The notes: a model not told the origin generated them from the sequence alone. Positions 17,631-26,742 are shown, counted from the stretch's first letter. The stretch: DNA of 64,000 nucleotides from Sellimonas caecigallum (GCF_019754295.1 NZ_VIRV01000001.1:124001-188000); one strand, 5' to 3'. Numbers and translations are program-made.

Positions 17631-18980
17631 ATGAAAGTTTCCAAAATCATACAGGAAAATATCGCTTATATCAACGAAGTACTCCCAGTAAAGGAAAGCT
17701 TTGATATCATAGAGAGAGACATGATCATCGGAGGACGGGAAAGTTGTTTTTTCTTTATCGATGGATTTATGAAAGATGAAGTCATGTCTAAAGTTATGGA
17801 TACATTGTTTAAGCTTACACCGGAACAAATGCCAAAAACTTCCACAGAACTTTCCAGGACAATGATTTCCTATGTAGAAATCGATACCTTTTCTGAATTT
17901 GACGGAATCATAAAAAATATTTTATCCGGAGTAGCATGTCTCTTTGTGGACGGCTATGAATCCTGCATTGCTATCGACTGCAGAACATACCCTGCAAGAA
18001 GCGTAGACGAACCTGCCCAGGACAAATCACTCAGGGGATCCCGGGACGGATTTGTGGAGACAATCGTATTTAACACTGCTTTGATAAGAAGACGGATCCG
18101 GGATCCACATTTGACAATGAAAATGATGGAGATCGGAAAATCGTCCAGAACGGACGTTACGCTCTGCTATATGACTGATCGGGTAAATCAAGATCTTTTG
18201 AATCTTCTTATACAAAAATTTGAACAGATGAGAGAGCACGATCTCAAGATGAACCAGCAGACTCTGGCGGAACTTTTGTTTAAAAGGAAATGGTATAATC
18301 CTTTTCCCAAGTTCAAATATACTGAACGCCCAGATACAGCGGCGGCATGTATCATGGAGGGAAAAATTGTAATCCTCGTGGACAATTCACCTTCCGTCAT
18401 GATTCTTCCGACTTCGATCTTTGACATAATCGAGGAGGCAAATGACTATTACTTTCCTACGCTGACCGGGATCTATCTGAAGATTTCCCGCAGCATCATT
18501 ACAATTATGACTGTATTTTTGACTCCTCTCTTTCTTCTTTTTATGCAGAACCCCGAATGGATACCTGATGTATTTGATTTTGTGCTCGTAAGAAACACGA
18601 TCAATATTCCTCTTTACTTCCAGCTCCTTCTGCTGGAACTGGCTATCGACGGTCTGCGCCTTGCCGCTTTGAACACGCCAAGTATGCTCAGCACGCCCCT
18701 CAGTGTTATTGCTGGTATCGTCATGGGCGAATTCTCTGTGCAGTCGGGCTGGTTCAATTCAGAAGTCATGTTATATATGGCTTTTGTGGCAGTAGCCAAC
18801 TATACACAGCCAAACTTTGAGCTTGGTTACGCACTGAAGTTCATGCGTCTGCTTCTTCTTACACTGACCGCCCTTTTCAATTGGATCGGTTTTGCCGTCG
18901 GTTGCATCATAATTGTATGCTCCGTCTGCTTTAACCGTACTGTATCCGGCAGAAGCTACCTGAATATCCGTCTGAATTAA
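17631..18980 (+). CDS. GerA/SpoVAF-family spore germination membrane protein, orphan
   Basis: 449-residue protein of the GerA family, whose members act in the spore inner membrane in nutrient sensing and ion/dipicolinate release. An N-terminal cytosolic part of about 230 residues (ESFDIIERDMIIGGRESCFFFIDGF, DCRTYPARSVDEP) is followed by around five membrane helices (ISRSIITIMTVFLTPLFL, FQLLLLELAIDGLRLAAL). The short N-terminus and opening resemble SpoVAF more than GerAA; this is by eye. ATG 17631 is preferred over the TTG at 17586 because GGAGGAA is seven bases upstream. No GerB or GerC partner, and no other spoVA gene, is nearby. Confidence 0.85.
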   Translation: MKVSKIIQENIAYINEVLPVKESFDIIERDMIIGGRESCFFFIDGFMKDEVMSKVMDTLFKLTPEQMPKTSTELSRTMISYVEIDTFSEFDGIIKNILSGVACLFVDGYESCIAIDCRTYPARSVDEPAQDKSLRGSRDGFVETIVFNTALIRRRIRDPHLTMKMMEIGKSSRTDVTLCYMTDRVNQDLLNLLIQKFEQMREHDLKMNQQTLAELLFKRKWYNPFPKFKYTERPDTAAACIMEGKIVILVDNSPSVMILPTSIFDIIEEANDYYFPTLTGIYLKISRSIITIMTVFLTPLFLLFMQNPEWIPDVFDFVLVRNTINIPLYFQLLLLELAIDGLRLAALNTPSMLSTPLSVIAGIVMGEFSVQSGWFNSEVMLYMAFVAVANYTQPNFELGYALKFMRLLLLTLTALFNWIGFAVGCIIIVCSVCFNRTVSGRSYLNIRLN

Positions 18981-19033
18981 CTGGGAGCATGACTGGACAG
19001 ATTCAGATTTTTTTGGAATTTTTTCAAAAGTTT

Positions 19034-19062
19034 TTGCTTCATTCGGTAAAAAATGGTATGAT
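19034..19062 (+). promoter_or_regulatory. Promoter of degV
   Basis: TTGCTT (19034-19039), 17-bp spacer, TATGAT (19057-19062), 32 bases before the GTG start. Confidence 0.65.
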
Positions 19063-19093
19063 TAAGGAAACTGAATGAGGAGGTCTTGCAAAA

Positions 19094-19957
19094 GTGAAAG
19101 AATTTGTTATTACAGCAGACAGTACCGTAGATCTGCCGAAAGAGTGGCTTGAAGAGCACCATATTCCGGTATTACGCTTATCATATACCATCGATGGACA
19201 GTCTTATCCGGACATGGAAGGGCTTTCCAAGAAAGAATTTTTCGACCGGATTCGTGCCGGTGCTATGCCTACCACATCCCAGGTTACCCCATCTCAGGCA
19301 AGAGAGTTTTTCGAATCGATTGTCAAAGATGGGAAAGACATCATCCATATTGGCTTTTCTTCCGGACTCAGCGGAAGTGTGGGGAGCGAACAGCTCGCTG
19401 CCCAAGAGCTGATGGAAGACTACCCGGATTGCCGTATCACTGTCATTGACTCTCTGTGCGCCTGCCTGGGGGAAGCCCTTCTGCTCTACTATGTTTTGAA
19501 ACAGAAACAGGAAGGAAAAGCCTATGACGAGATCGTGACATGGGCAGAAGAAAATAAACTCCATGTATGCCACAACGTCACAGTGGACGATCTTCATCAT
19601 CTCCACCGCGGCGGACGTATCTCCAAAGCTACCGCTGTCCTCGGTTCGATGGTCAAAATCAAACCGATCATCCACGTGGACGACAACGGCAAACTTGTCG
19701 TTATTGGCAAAGAAAGAGGTCGAAAAAAATCCCTCCATAAGATTGTCGATATGATGGCAGATCAGATAAAAGGCTGGGACAATGAGATTGCCATGGTCAC
19801 GCACGGCGACTGTGAGGAAGATGCACAGTATGTTGCCGACTTGATCAGAAAACAGTATGGAATCCAGACGGTGCTGATAAATGTGATCGGCACTGTCATC
19901 GGCAGTCACACTGGTCCAGGTGTTGTCGCAACTTTCTGCATGGGCAACAAACGATAA
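19094..19957 (+). CDS. DegV-family fatty-acid-binding protein
   Basis: 287-residue DegV-family protein; members bind a fatty acid and, as FakB, present it to the kinase FakA for phosphorylation. The opening VITADSTVDLPKEWLEE, the TSQVTPSQ motif near residue 60, GLSGSVGS near residue 95 and the closing TVIGSHTGPGVVATF are family features. GTG start with GAGGAGG upstream. No fakA is in the window, so the lipid-kinase role is inference from family. Confidence 0.9.
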   Translation: MKEFVITADSTVDLPKEWLEEHHIPVLRLSYTIDGQSYPDMEGLSKKEFFDRIRAGAMPTTSQVTPSQAREFFESIVKDGKDIIHIGFSSGLSGSVGSEQLAAQELMEDYPDCRITVIDSLCACLGEALLLYYVLKQKQEGKAYDEIVTWAEENKLHVCHNVTVDDLHHLHRGGRISKATAVLGSMVKIKPIIHVDDNGKLVVIGKERGRKKSLHKIVDMMADQIKGWDNEIAMVTHGDCEEDAQYVADLIRKQYGIQTVLINVIGTVIGSHTGPGVVATFCMGNKR

Positions 19958-19976
19958 TACCTTTTCTTTTCATATA

Positions 19977-20027
19977 GTCAGGGGCCGGACAGTTTTACAA
20001 ACTATCCAGCCCCTGACATTTTCATTT
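19977..20027 (+). terminator. Terminator between degV and glyA
   Basis: Long near-perfect stem, outer arms GTCAGGGGC (19977-19985) and GCCCCTGAC (20009-20017), inner arms ending AGTTT/AAACT, followed by a T-rich run on the plus strand. It lies between convergent genes and may stop both. Confidence 0.85.
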
Positions 20028-20040
20028 TGATAAGCAAATC

Positions 20041-21288
20041 TTATTCGTAAATCGGATATCTGCAGCAAATATCCGTCACTCTCCTTCGGATCTCATCCGC
20101 ACTGTTTTCAAAATCAACAGCAGCCATTTTTATGAGCGCCGCAATCTCTTTCATCTCTTCTTCTTTCAGACCTCTCGTTGTTACTGCCGGCGTCCCTATC
20201 CGAATTCCGCTTGTCACATTTGGGTTTTGCGGGTCATTTGGCACCGCATTTTTGTTGACTGTAATATAAACCTCATCGAGACGGTTCTGCATCTCTTTTC
20301 CGGTTAACGCCATTCCTGAGAGATTTACAAGCATCAGATGATTGTCCGTCCCGCCGCTTACCAGGGAGAACCCTTCTTCCAGAAGCGCTTCGGAAAGAGC
20401 TTTTGCATTTTTCAGGATCTGGGCCTGGTATTCTTTAAATTCCGGTTTCAACGCCTCTCCAAAGCAGACTGCTTTTGCCGCAATGATATGTTCCAGAGGA
20501 CCGCCCTGTGTCCCAGGGAAAATTGCCTTATCTATCTTTTTTCCATATTCTTCTTTACAGAGAATCAATCCTCCCCTTGGCCCTCGAAGTGTCTTATGAG
20601 TCGTCGTCGACACGACATCCGCGTACGGCACCGGATTCTGATGCAGCCCTGCCGCCACAAGCCCTGCGATGTGTGCCATATCCACAAAGAGGAACGCACC
20701 TACTTCTTTCGCGATATCCGCAAACAGATCAAAACGAATCTTTCTTGGATATGCCGATGCACCTGCCACGATCATCTTCGGCTGGCACTCTTTTGCGATC
20801 TTTCGGATCTCATCATAATCAAGCACTCCCTGATCGTTTACACTGTACGGCACAAAGTGATACAGTTTTCCCGACTGATTTACCGGGGAACCATGAGTAA
20901 GGTGTCCGCCATGATCAAGATTGAGTCCCATGACCGTATCTCCCGGTTTCAAAAAAGCCTGATAGACAGCCATATTCGCCTGCGCTCCGGAATGAGGCTG
21001 TACACATGCGTGTTCTGCACCGAACAGCTCTTTTGCCCTCTCGATAGCGATCGTTTCAATCTGATCAACGTTTTCGCACCCGCCGTAATATCTCCTGTTA
21101 GGGTACCCTTCCGCATACTTGTTGGCGGGAACGGTAGCCATCGCAAGCATAACAGCCGGACTTATAATATTCTCTGAAGCGATCAGCTCCAGATTTCGTT
21201 TCTGCCGCGCCATCTCGAGTTCCAGCCCGTGTCCTACTTCGGGATCACAACGTTTTACATAGTCCATTACTTCCTGCACCAGATTCAT
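20041..21288 (-). CDS. glyA: Serine hydroxymethyltransferase
   Basis: 415-residue PLP enzyme interconverting serine and glycine with transfer of the one-carbon unit to tetrahydrofolate. The PLP-lysine motif [13 protein letters not shown] is near residue 225; LIASENIIS near the N-terminus and the [15 protein letters not shown] segment are canonical. Length is standard. It begins 58 bases after dut, in the same direction, with AAGGAGG as ribosome site. No glycine riboswitch is seen. Confidence 0.98.
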   Translation of the reverse strand: MNLVQEVMDYVKRCDPEVGHGLELEMARQKRNLELIASENIISPAVMLAMATVPANKYAEGYPNRRYYGGCENVDQIETIAIERAKELFGAEHACVQPHSGAQANMAVYQAFLKPGDTVMGLNLDHGGHLTHGSPVNQSGKLYHFVPYSVNDQGVLDYDEIRKIAKECQPKMIVAGASAYPRKIRFDLFADIAKEVGAFLFVDMAHIAGLVAAGLHQNPVPYADVVSTTTHKTLRGPRGGLILCKEEYGKKIDKAIFPGTQGGPLEHIIAAKAVCFGEALKPEFKEYQAQILKNAKALSEALLEEGFSLVSGGTDNHLMLVNLSGMALTGKEMQNRLDEVYITVNKNAVPNDPQNPNVTSGIRIGTPAVTTRGLKEEEMKEIAALIKMAAVDFENSADEIRRRVTDICCRYPIYE

Positions 21289-21346
21289 CGCAATTCCTCC
21301 TTGTGTTTGATAGATTTTATCTTTTTAAGTTCAAACGAAAGCCGCC

Positions 21347-21850
21347 TTACCTCGTCGTACTTCCGAATCCCCCATTTCTTACTCCGTCCGCCTCATCATC
21401 GATAGTAATTCCATACTCCACAAAGATTCCCTGCATAAAACCTTCGTGTGCATTCAGTTCCACAGTTTTGTCCTCATTGGAATCATTGGTAATCTTCGCA
21501 AAAATATGTCCTTCATTGTCAGAATAATAGTAATCACTGTCGATGATACCTACCGTGTTATTAAGCTGAAGGCGATATTTGAAACCAAGTCCACTCCTTG
21601 GATAGCATTTCAGAACCCAGTTTTCCTCCATCCAGACACGAACTCCTGTCGGTATTTTTACCGTTTCTCCCGGTTTTAATACAACCGGATATGGTGTATA
21701 AAAATCATAGCCTGCGGAGCCTTTTGTCGCCCTCTTCGGAAGCGGCAGACTGTCATACACTTCTTTCGCCTCGTCTTCTTTCAAAATTCCCTGCGTCCCT
21801 GCAAGAAACTGCTCCAAACTGACCTTTTCAAATTTCGCGATTCTTTTCAT
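21347..21850 (-). CDS. dut: dUTP diphosphatase-like protein (trimeric dUTPase family)
   Basis: 167-residue protein of the trimeric dUTPase fold, which hydrolyses dUTP to dUMP. Motif 1 GSAGYDFY, motif 3 NNTVGIIDSDYYYSD (normally GVIDxDYRG) and the glycine-rich motif 5 RNGGFGSTTR are present; motif 3 is somewhat divergent and there is a 40-residue N-terminal extension absent from short dUTPases. The second ATG (21850) is chosen because AGGAG lies seven bases upstream, while the ATG at 21856 is only one base from it. It may share a transcript with glyA. Confidence 0.85.
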   Translation of the reverse strand: MKRIAKFEKVSLEQFLAGTQGILKEDEAKEVYDSLPLPKRATKGSAGYDFYTPYPVVLKPGETVKIPTGVRVWMEENWVLKCYPRSGLGFKYRLQLNNTVGIIDSDYYYSDNEGHIFAKITNDSNEDKTVELNAHEGFMQGIFVEYGITIDDEADGVRNGGFGSTTR

Positions 21851-21860
21851 GTACATACTC

Positions 21861-21886
21861 CTTTTGTCGTTTCCTTTTGTCGTTTC
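21861..21886. repeat. 13-bp tandem duplication upstream of dut
   Basis: CTTTTGTCGTTTC is repeated directly at 21861-21873 and 21874-21886, with no spacer, immediately upstream of the dut ribosome site. On the mRNA it doubles the AAAAGGA segment, so two ribosome-site-like elements exist. Confidence 0.8.
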
Positions 21887-21893
21887 ATCTAAA

Positions 21894-21922
21894 ATTATAC
21901 GGCATTTTGCTTTTCTTGTAAA
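21894..21922 (-). promoter_or_regulatory. Promoter of dut-glyA
   Basis: Minus strand TTTACA (21922-21917), 17-bp spacer, TATAAT (21899-21894). Confidence 0.7.
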
Positions 21923-21980
21923 TCTATCTCTTTTCTGGTATGCAGTTTTTTCACGTACTACACCTTTCCAAAACTGCAGA

Positions 21981-22026
21981 AAGACCCGTGCCGGACAAGT
22001 CTATTCTTTGTCTGACACCGGGTCTT
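21981..22026 (-). terminator. Terminator of the trp-type ABC operon
   Basis: On the minus strand AAGACCC (22026-22020) pairs with GGGTCTT (21987-21981), with further pairing inside (GTG/CAC, GACAA/TTGTC). The T run after it is weak. Confidence 0.65.
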
Positions 22027-22030
22027 CCGG

Positions 22031-22804
22031 TTAATTTCCACATTCAATACTGATTTCATTGAAAAGATCCAGGATGCTGTCTACCGTGATCTCTTCCTTT
22101 TCTTTTCCTGCTTTGTCAAGGATGCATTTTCCCTGGTGCATCATAAGCATCCTGTTTCCATATTCTACGGCATATCGAAGATTGTGGGTAACCATGATGG
22201 TTGTAAGATTCTTTTCCTTTACAATCTGATCGGTCAGTTCCATGATGATCTCCGCTGTCTTCGGATCCAGCGCTGCTGTATGCTCATCCAGAATCAGGAA
22301 GTCAATAGGCGTCATCGTGGACATCAGAAGCGCCATCGCCTGCCTTTGTCCGCCGGAAAGAGATCCTACTTTGACATCCATTTTATCTTCCAGCCCAAGA
22401 TTTAGGCTCTTGAGCTGCTCCCGATAGAATTCTTTTCTTCCCTTGTTGATCCCGCGCGACAGTCCGTAAGTTTTTCCCTTATTATCCGCCAGCGACATGT
22501 TTTCCAAAATTGTCATAGAAGGGCACGTTCCCAATGCCGGGTTCTGGTAAACTCTTCCAATACGGCGGTTTCTTTTATATTCTTTCATCCGGGAGATATC
22601 CTCCCCATCCATCAGGATCTGGCCGGCCTCGATAGGAATGCTCCCACAGAGAATATTCAGCATGGATGTTTTTCCAGATCCGTTGCTGCCTACGACGGAG
22701 ACGAAATCCCCTCTGTTGACTGTAAGGTTGAAATCGTCAAAAAGGCACATCTCGTTGATCGTACCTGGGTTGTAATATTTACTGATTCCTTTTAATTCAA
22801 GCAT
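22031..22804 (-). CDS. trpZ: ABC transporter ATPase, TrpZ type
   Basis: 257-residue ATPase of an importer. Walker A GSNGSGKTS lies near residue 39, the signature LSGGQRQA near residue 149 and Walker B FLILDEH near residue 172 (the usual P after DE is replaced by H). The ATPase belongs to the branched-chain-amino-acid-like class that accompanies pfam04392 binding proteins. It overlaps the permease stop by eight bases, so the two are translationally coupled. Substrate assignment to tryptophan rests on the T-box specifier upstream of the operon. Confidence 0.85.
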   Translation of the reverse strand: MLELKGISKYYNPGTINEMCLFDDFNLTVNRGDFVSVVGSNGSGKTSMLNILCGSIPIEAGQILMDGEDISRMKEYKRNRRIGRVYQNPALGTCPSMTILENMSLADNKGKTYGLSRGINKGRKEFYREQLKSLNLGLEDKMDVKVGSLSGGQRQAMALLMSTMTPIDFLILDEHTAALDPKTAEIIMELTDQIVKEKNLTTIMVTHNLRYAVEYGNRMLMMHQGKCILDKAGKEKEEITVDSILDLFNEISIECGN

Positions 22805-23678
22805 TTTTCTTTACCTTCTTTTTCCTTTCCATCCCGATGATGAGAATGATCAAAAACAGCACGGCTGTGATAAGTTTCATATCCTGCGGTTCACAGAATT
22901 TCAAAGCTGCTGCAACGCAAGCCTTATAGATGACAGATCCGATCAAAACAGCCGTAGTAGCTTTTAAAAACGTCAGGTTTCGGAACAGACTCGTTCCGAT
23001 GATCACGCTTGCAAGCCCGATCACGATGGCGCCGGTTCCGCTGGAAATCTCAAACACTCTCTGTTCCTGGCAGAAAATGCATCCAGCAAGAGCCACAAGC
23101 CCGTTTGCAATGGCAAGTCCGAGAATCTTCACATTTCCCTGATCTTTCGCCAGGGATGTCACGAGATTTTCGTTATCTCCTACTGCCCGGAGAAGGAATC
23201 CCGATTTTGTCTTCATGTACAAATCCAGAAGGATCTTGCTGATCACTGCGATGACAAAGACGATGATCAAAACTTTATACTGAGCAAAATTTCCGGAGAA
23301 GATACCGTCCATTGTCTCATTGTCAAAAATACTTTTTTCTCCGAAGATTGGTACATTGGCCGTTCCCGCAAGGCGAAGATTGATCGTCCAGAGTGCCGTC
23401 ATCATGATAATTCCGGAAAGAAGATCTCTTACTTTACATTTTACGTGGATCAGTCCTGTACAAACTCCTGCAAGCGCTCCCACAAGAAAGGAGACAGGGA
23501 TCGTAAGATATGGATTTACCCCTTTGACAATCATTGTGGCCGTAACTGCAGCTCCAAGCGGAAAACTTCCGTCTACTGTCAGATCCGGAAAATCCAGAAT
23601 CTTGTATGTGATATACACTCCAAGGGCCAGGATCCCATAGATCAGTCCCTGCTCTAAAATCGATATCCAAATGCTCAT
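22797..23678 (-). CDS. trpY: ABC transporter permease, TrpY type
   Basis: 293-residue integral membrane protein of the LivH/BPD_transp_2 permease family with eight or more hydrophobic helices (ISILEQGLIYGILALGVYIT, FPDLTVDGSFPLGAA). The open frame extends to 23717 but ATG 23678 is preferred, since AAGGAAA lies upstream and it removes an implausible overlap with the binding-protein gene. It forms the membrane channel of the system with the ATPase at 22031. Confidence 0.87.
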   Translation of the reverse strand: MSIWISILEQGLIYGILALGVYITYKILDFPDLTVDGSFPLGAAVTATMIVKGVNPYLTIPVSFLVGALAGVCTGLIHVKCKVRDLLSGIIMMTALWTINLRLAGTANVPIFGEKSIFDNETMDGIFSGNFAQYKVLIIVFVIAVISKILLDLYMKTKSGFLLRAVGDNENLVTSLAKDQGNVKILGLAIANGLVALAGCIFCQEQRVFEISSGTGAIVIGLASVIIGTSLFRNLTFLKATTAVLIGSVIYKACVAAALKFCEPQDMKLITAVLFLIILIIGMERKKKVKKNA

Positions 23679-23697
23679 CTCTATTTTAATTTCCTTT

Positions 23698-24711
23698 CTA
23701 CTTTGAAATCTCAGCAAACACTTCCACTGCTTCTCCCTTTAATGCTTCATCTACCGCAACGCCAAGGTTTTCCGCTGCTTTCGTGTTGATGTATAATCCC
23801 GGCTCAGAAATCGTCTCATATTTCATCTCAGACGCCTTTTTCTCTCCTTTTAATACCTGTGCCGCCATCTTTCCTGTCTGCTTTCCAAGCTCGATATAGT
23901 CAAGTCCCTCTGCAGCTATGCAGCCAAGTTTGACCTGTTCAATCTCACTTCCGAATACCGGGATCTTTTTCTCGTTTGCTTTATTTAAAATCGTTGCCAA
24001 AGAGTTGACAACCGTATTATCTGTCAGATTTGTAAGACAGTCTACTTCTCCCAGCAGTTCATCCGTGGCAAGAGAGATATCAGCCGTCTGAGAAATACCC
24101 TTTGTGACAATCTCAAGATTGTAATCCCCCGCCAGTTCTTCGTATGTCTCGATAGCTGATATGGAATTTACCTCGCTTGTCGTATAGAGAATACCAACCT
24201 TTTTCGCATCCGGAAGCATCCTGCGTATCAATTCCAACTGTTCCTTGATCGGAAGTTCATCACTCGTCCCCGTCACTTCGCCTACCGGCGTCCCATCGTC
24301 TTTCGCGAGTTTGGCAAGCTTTGGATCTGTTACTGCCGTGTAGATGACAGGAATACCTGCATTCATGGCGGAATTGTATGCTGCCTGTGCAGCCGGTGTC
24401 GCTATGCCGCAGATGAGATCTGCTTTGTTTGAGACAAAGGAATCTGTGATCTGTTTTGCCGTACTTTGATCAGCTGCCGCATTTTTGTATTCTATTTTCA
24501 GATTCTTTCCTTCTTCAAGTCCTTCTTCTTTCAACCCTTGGATAAAGCCTTCCCGGCAATTGTCCAGAGAACCATGTTCTGCAAACTGGGAAATTCCTAT
24601 CGTATACTGCTCCTCCCCGGATGTTCCTCCTTCTTCTTTGCTGCCGCATCCTGCTGTCATTCCGATAACCATCATTGTGCTCAATAAAACTGCCGCAATT
24701 TTTCTTTTCAT
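23698..24711 (-). CDS. trpX: Substrate-binding lipoprotein, TrpX type
   Basis: 337-residue extracellular binding lipoprotein. The N-terminal signal MKRKIAAVLLSTMMVIGM ends in a lipobox TAGC, placing the acylated Cys at residue 22. The rest is a pfam04392 type I periplasmic-binding fold (YTIGISQFAEHGSLD, GIATPAAQAAYN, YTAVTDP, ADISLATDELL). TrpX proteins with TrpY/TrpZ are predicted tryptophan importers; the UGG specifier of the upstream T-box supports that here. 160 bases separate the T-box terminator from the start, with a small hairpin at 24745-24764. Confidence 0.87.
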   Translation of the reverse strand: MKRKIAAVLLSTMMVIGMTAGCGSKEEGGTSGEEQYTIGISQFAEHGSLDNCREGFIQGLKEEGLEEGKNLKIEYKNAAADQSTAKQITDSFVSNKADLICGIATPAAQAAYNSAMNAGIPVIYTAVTDPKLAKLAKDDGTPVGEVTGTSDELPIKEQLELIRRMLPDAKKVGILYTTSEVNSISAIETYEELAGDYNLEIVTKGISQTADISLATDELLGEVDCLTNLTDNTVVNSLATILNKANEKKIPVFGSEIEQVKLGCIAAEGLDYIELGKQTGKMAAQVLKGEKKASEMKYETISEPGLYINTKAAENLGVAVDEALKGEAVEVFAEISK

Positions 24712-24872
24712 TTTCTTTCTCTCCTTTTCTGATTTTTACCTCGCTCTCCGCACGAAAACGGAGAACTCTCTGATTTGAGTTTCCTCTTTCGGATATCATA
24801 TGCCAGATACCCTGCTGCCAGTCAAAGAAAGGAAGTGGTTTTATTTCTCATGCAATATTTCCCATGAAATAT

Positions 24873-25165
24873 AAAAACCGCCTCAAGCTTATTTCTGCTT
24901 GAGACGGTAATAAATCTCTTTATTATCGCGGTACCACTCAACTTGACATCAAGTCCACTTTCTCATGTACTAACATACACTCCTGATTGATAACGGGTTC
25001 GGTTCCCGACACACCATACTTGCCTTACGGCTTTCAGGCAGCCCTCAAAAGTCCATTCGGCTATCCGCTCCATACGGCAATCCCACCATCTGCCGCTCTC
25101 TGTGATCTTGCATGACAACTTACTCATCTTTCTCAACGGTTTATGCTATGAAATATAAAATTCAT
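24873..25165 (-). ncRNA. T-box riboswitch, specifier UGG (Trp)
   Basis: On the minus strand the antiterminator signature GAGTGGTACCGCG lies at 24939-24927, followed by an intrinsic terminator ACCGTCTCAAGC (24908-24897) / GCTTGAGGCGGT (24888-24877) plus Ts. The stem I part holds AGAGAG and GATGGTG elements, and the sequence CCGAA-TGG-ACTTTTGAG (specifier 25055-25053) matches the standard specifier-loop context. Uncharged tRNA-Trp should therefore allow expression of trpXYZ. The motif TTTTATATTTCAT occurs at both ends of the leader (25160-25148 and 24876-24864). Confidence 0.93.
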
Positions 25166-25171
25166 GTTTAT

Positions 25172-25200
25172 ACATTACCATGTTAAAGTGTTTGTGTCAA
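25172..25200 (-). promoter_or_regulatory. Promoter of the Trp T-box operon
   Basis: Minus strand TTGACA (25200-25195), 17-bp spacer, TAATGT (25177-25172), starting 45 bases after the aroK stop. Confidence 0.75.
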
Positions 25201-25244
25201 GCAATTTTTCGAGAAAATTTTCTCAGACTTTTTTATTCTGATGT

Positions 25245-25754
25245 TTACTGACAAGAACATTTCTCCAGAATCTCTCTGGCAATATTGAAAATTTCTTTCC
25301 CGTCTGTCACGATTTCCACATCAGCTGCTTTTTCATACCATGGTCTGCGCCTTTCCAATAATTCTTCTATATAAGAAACCGACTTATTCTTTTCCAGGAT
25401 TGGTCTGTCATGACTGTCACGAACCCGCTCAAAGATTGTCTCCGGGGAAGCAGACAAAAGGACGATTGTCCCGCTTTTTGTCATCTCCTCTACATTTTCC
25501 TGGCGAAGCGGCACTCCTCCCCCACAGGATACGATCACGTCTTCTTCTTTCTGCATCTCTCTAAGAAAATCCGTCTCCAGATTCCGGAAATATTCCTCTC
25601 CGTCAGTATCAAAAATTTCAGGGATTTTTCTTTTTTCACGTTTCTCGATTTCCTTATCCATGTCAAGAAGCTTCCTCCCCGTCATGCGGCAAAGCTCTTC
25701 CGATATCGTCGTCTTTCCGGTACCCATAAATCCGATCAAAAATATATTTCTCAC
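25245..25754 (-). CDS. aroK: Shikimate kinase
   Basis: 169-residue P-loop kinase that phosphorylates shikimate at the 3-hydroxyl. Walker A GFMGTGKTT is at residues 8-16, the shikimate-binding LDMD motif at about 30-33, the EYFRNLE segment near 55 and GGGVPLR near 79; RPILE and the RRPWYEKAAD lid/adenine region follow. GTG start with AAGGAG upstream. Divergent from aroE, 109 bases away. Confidence 0.96.
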   Translation of the reverse strand: MRNIFLIGFMGTGKTTISEELCRMTGRKLLDMDKEIEKREKRKIPEIFDTDGEEYFRNLETDFLREMQKEEDVIVSCGGGVPLRQENVEEMTKSGTIVLLSASPETIFERVRDSHDRPILEKNKSVSYIEELLERRRPWYEKAADVEIVTDGKEIFNIAREILEKCSCQ

Positions 25755-25793
25755 TTTTTGTCTCCTTGTCTGTTTTTGTCTGATTTTTTCACA

Positions 25794-25822
25794 TTGACTT
25801 TAACACACTGAACCGGTATAAT
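25794..25822 (+). promoter_or_regulatory. Promoter of aroE
   Basis: TTGACT (25794-25799), 17-bp spacer, TATAAT (25817-25822). Confidence 0.85.
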
Positions 25823-25863
25823 TTTACCATAAATCATTCTATATAGAAAGAGGTTCCTAATTT

Positions 25864-26727
25864 ATGTCTATAAAAATCAACGGTCACACAAAACTTCTTG
25901 GTTTTTTCGCCGACCCTGCATCACATTCCAAATCCCCTGCCATGTATAACACTGCATTCGAAAAACTGGGGATCAATTGTGTCTATCTGGCATTTTGCAT
26001 CAACCAGGATACGCTGAAAGATGCCATCGGCTCTATGCGAACACTTGGTATGAGAGGGGCAAATCTCTCCATGCCTAATAAAACCTCCGTTTTCCCATAT
26101 CTCGATCATATTTCCAAAGAGGCTGATCTCTGCGGCGCTGTCAACACGATCGTCAACAATGACGGAATCCTAACAGGATATAATACCGATGGCACAGGTG
26201 CCATGATGGCCCTCCAGGCAAATAGCTGCCCGGTCCGCGGCAAAAATCTTGTCGTCCTTGGCGCAGGAGGCGCCGGCACAGCCCTCATCGCTCAGGCCGC
26301 TCTGGACGGCGCAAAAGAGATTTCTGTTTTTGTGCGGGAAAAAAGCATACAAAAGCATACAGCATTCATCGAAAAAATCCGAACAGCGACCGGCTGCGCC
26401 GTTCATCTTCTCAGCCTGGAAGATACGGCGTTGCTCCGTTCTGTTCTTTCTGATGCGAATATTCTGATCAATGCCACCAATGTAGGCATGGCTCCTCACA
26501 CAGATGCGTCTCCGATTCCGAGCATCTCCTTCCTACATCCGGGTCTTTTTGTGATGGACATCATTTACTCTCCGGCCAGAACACGTCTTCTCGAAATGGC
26601 AGACGCAGCCGGCTGTCCGAACACCAACGGGCTGGCCATGCTCCTCTACCAGGGTGCTGCTGCTTTCCGGCTTTATACGGGGGAGGATCTTCCGCTGGAA
26701 GATGTAAAGAAAGCTTGGGAAATGTAA
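25864..26727 (+). CDS. aroE: Shikimate dehydrogenase
   Basis: 287-residue NADPH-dependent enzyme reducing 3-dehydroshikimate to shikimate. The substrate motif SHSKSPAMYN is near residue 20, the catalytic lysine in NKT near residue 70, GYNTDGTG near residue 100, the nucleotide-binding loop GAGGAGTA near residue 131, and NTNGLAMLLYQGA near the C-terminus. Length is normal. It faces aroK, the next enzyme of the pathway, and precedes the AI-2E-type permease gene, which has its own promoter. Confidence 0.96.
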   Translation: MSIKINGHTKLLGFFADPASHSKSPAMYNTAFEKLGINCVYLAFCINQDTLKDAIGSMRTLGMRGANLSMPNKTSVFPYLDHISKEADLCGAVNTIVNNDGILTGYNTDGTGAMMALQANSCPVRGKNLVVLGAGGAGTALIAQAALDGAKEISVFVREKSIQKHTAFIEKIRTATGCAVHLLSLEDTALLRSVLSDANILINATNVGMAPHTDASPIPSISFLHPGLFVMDIIYSPARTRLLEMADAAGCPNTNGLAMLLYQGAAAFRLYTGEDLPLEDVKKAWEM

Positions 26728-26742
26728 CATATTTTCTTTTGG

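Noticed and set aside
21289-21346. Glycine riboswitch before glyA
   Set aside because: The 58-base gap is too short and shows no such fold.
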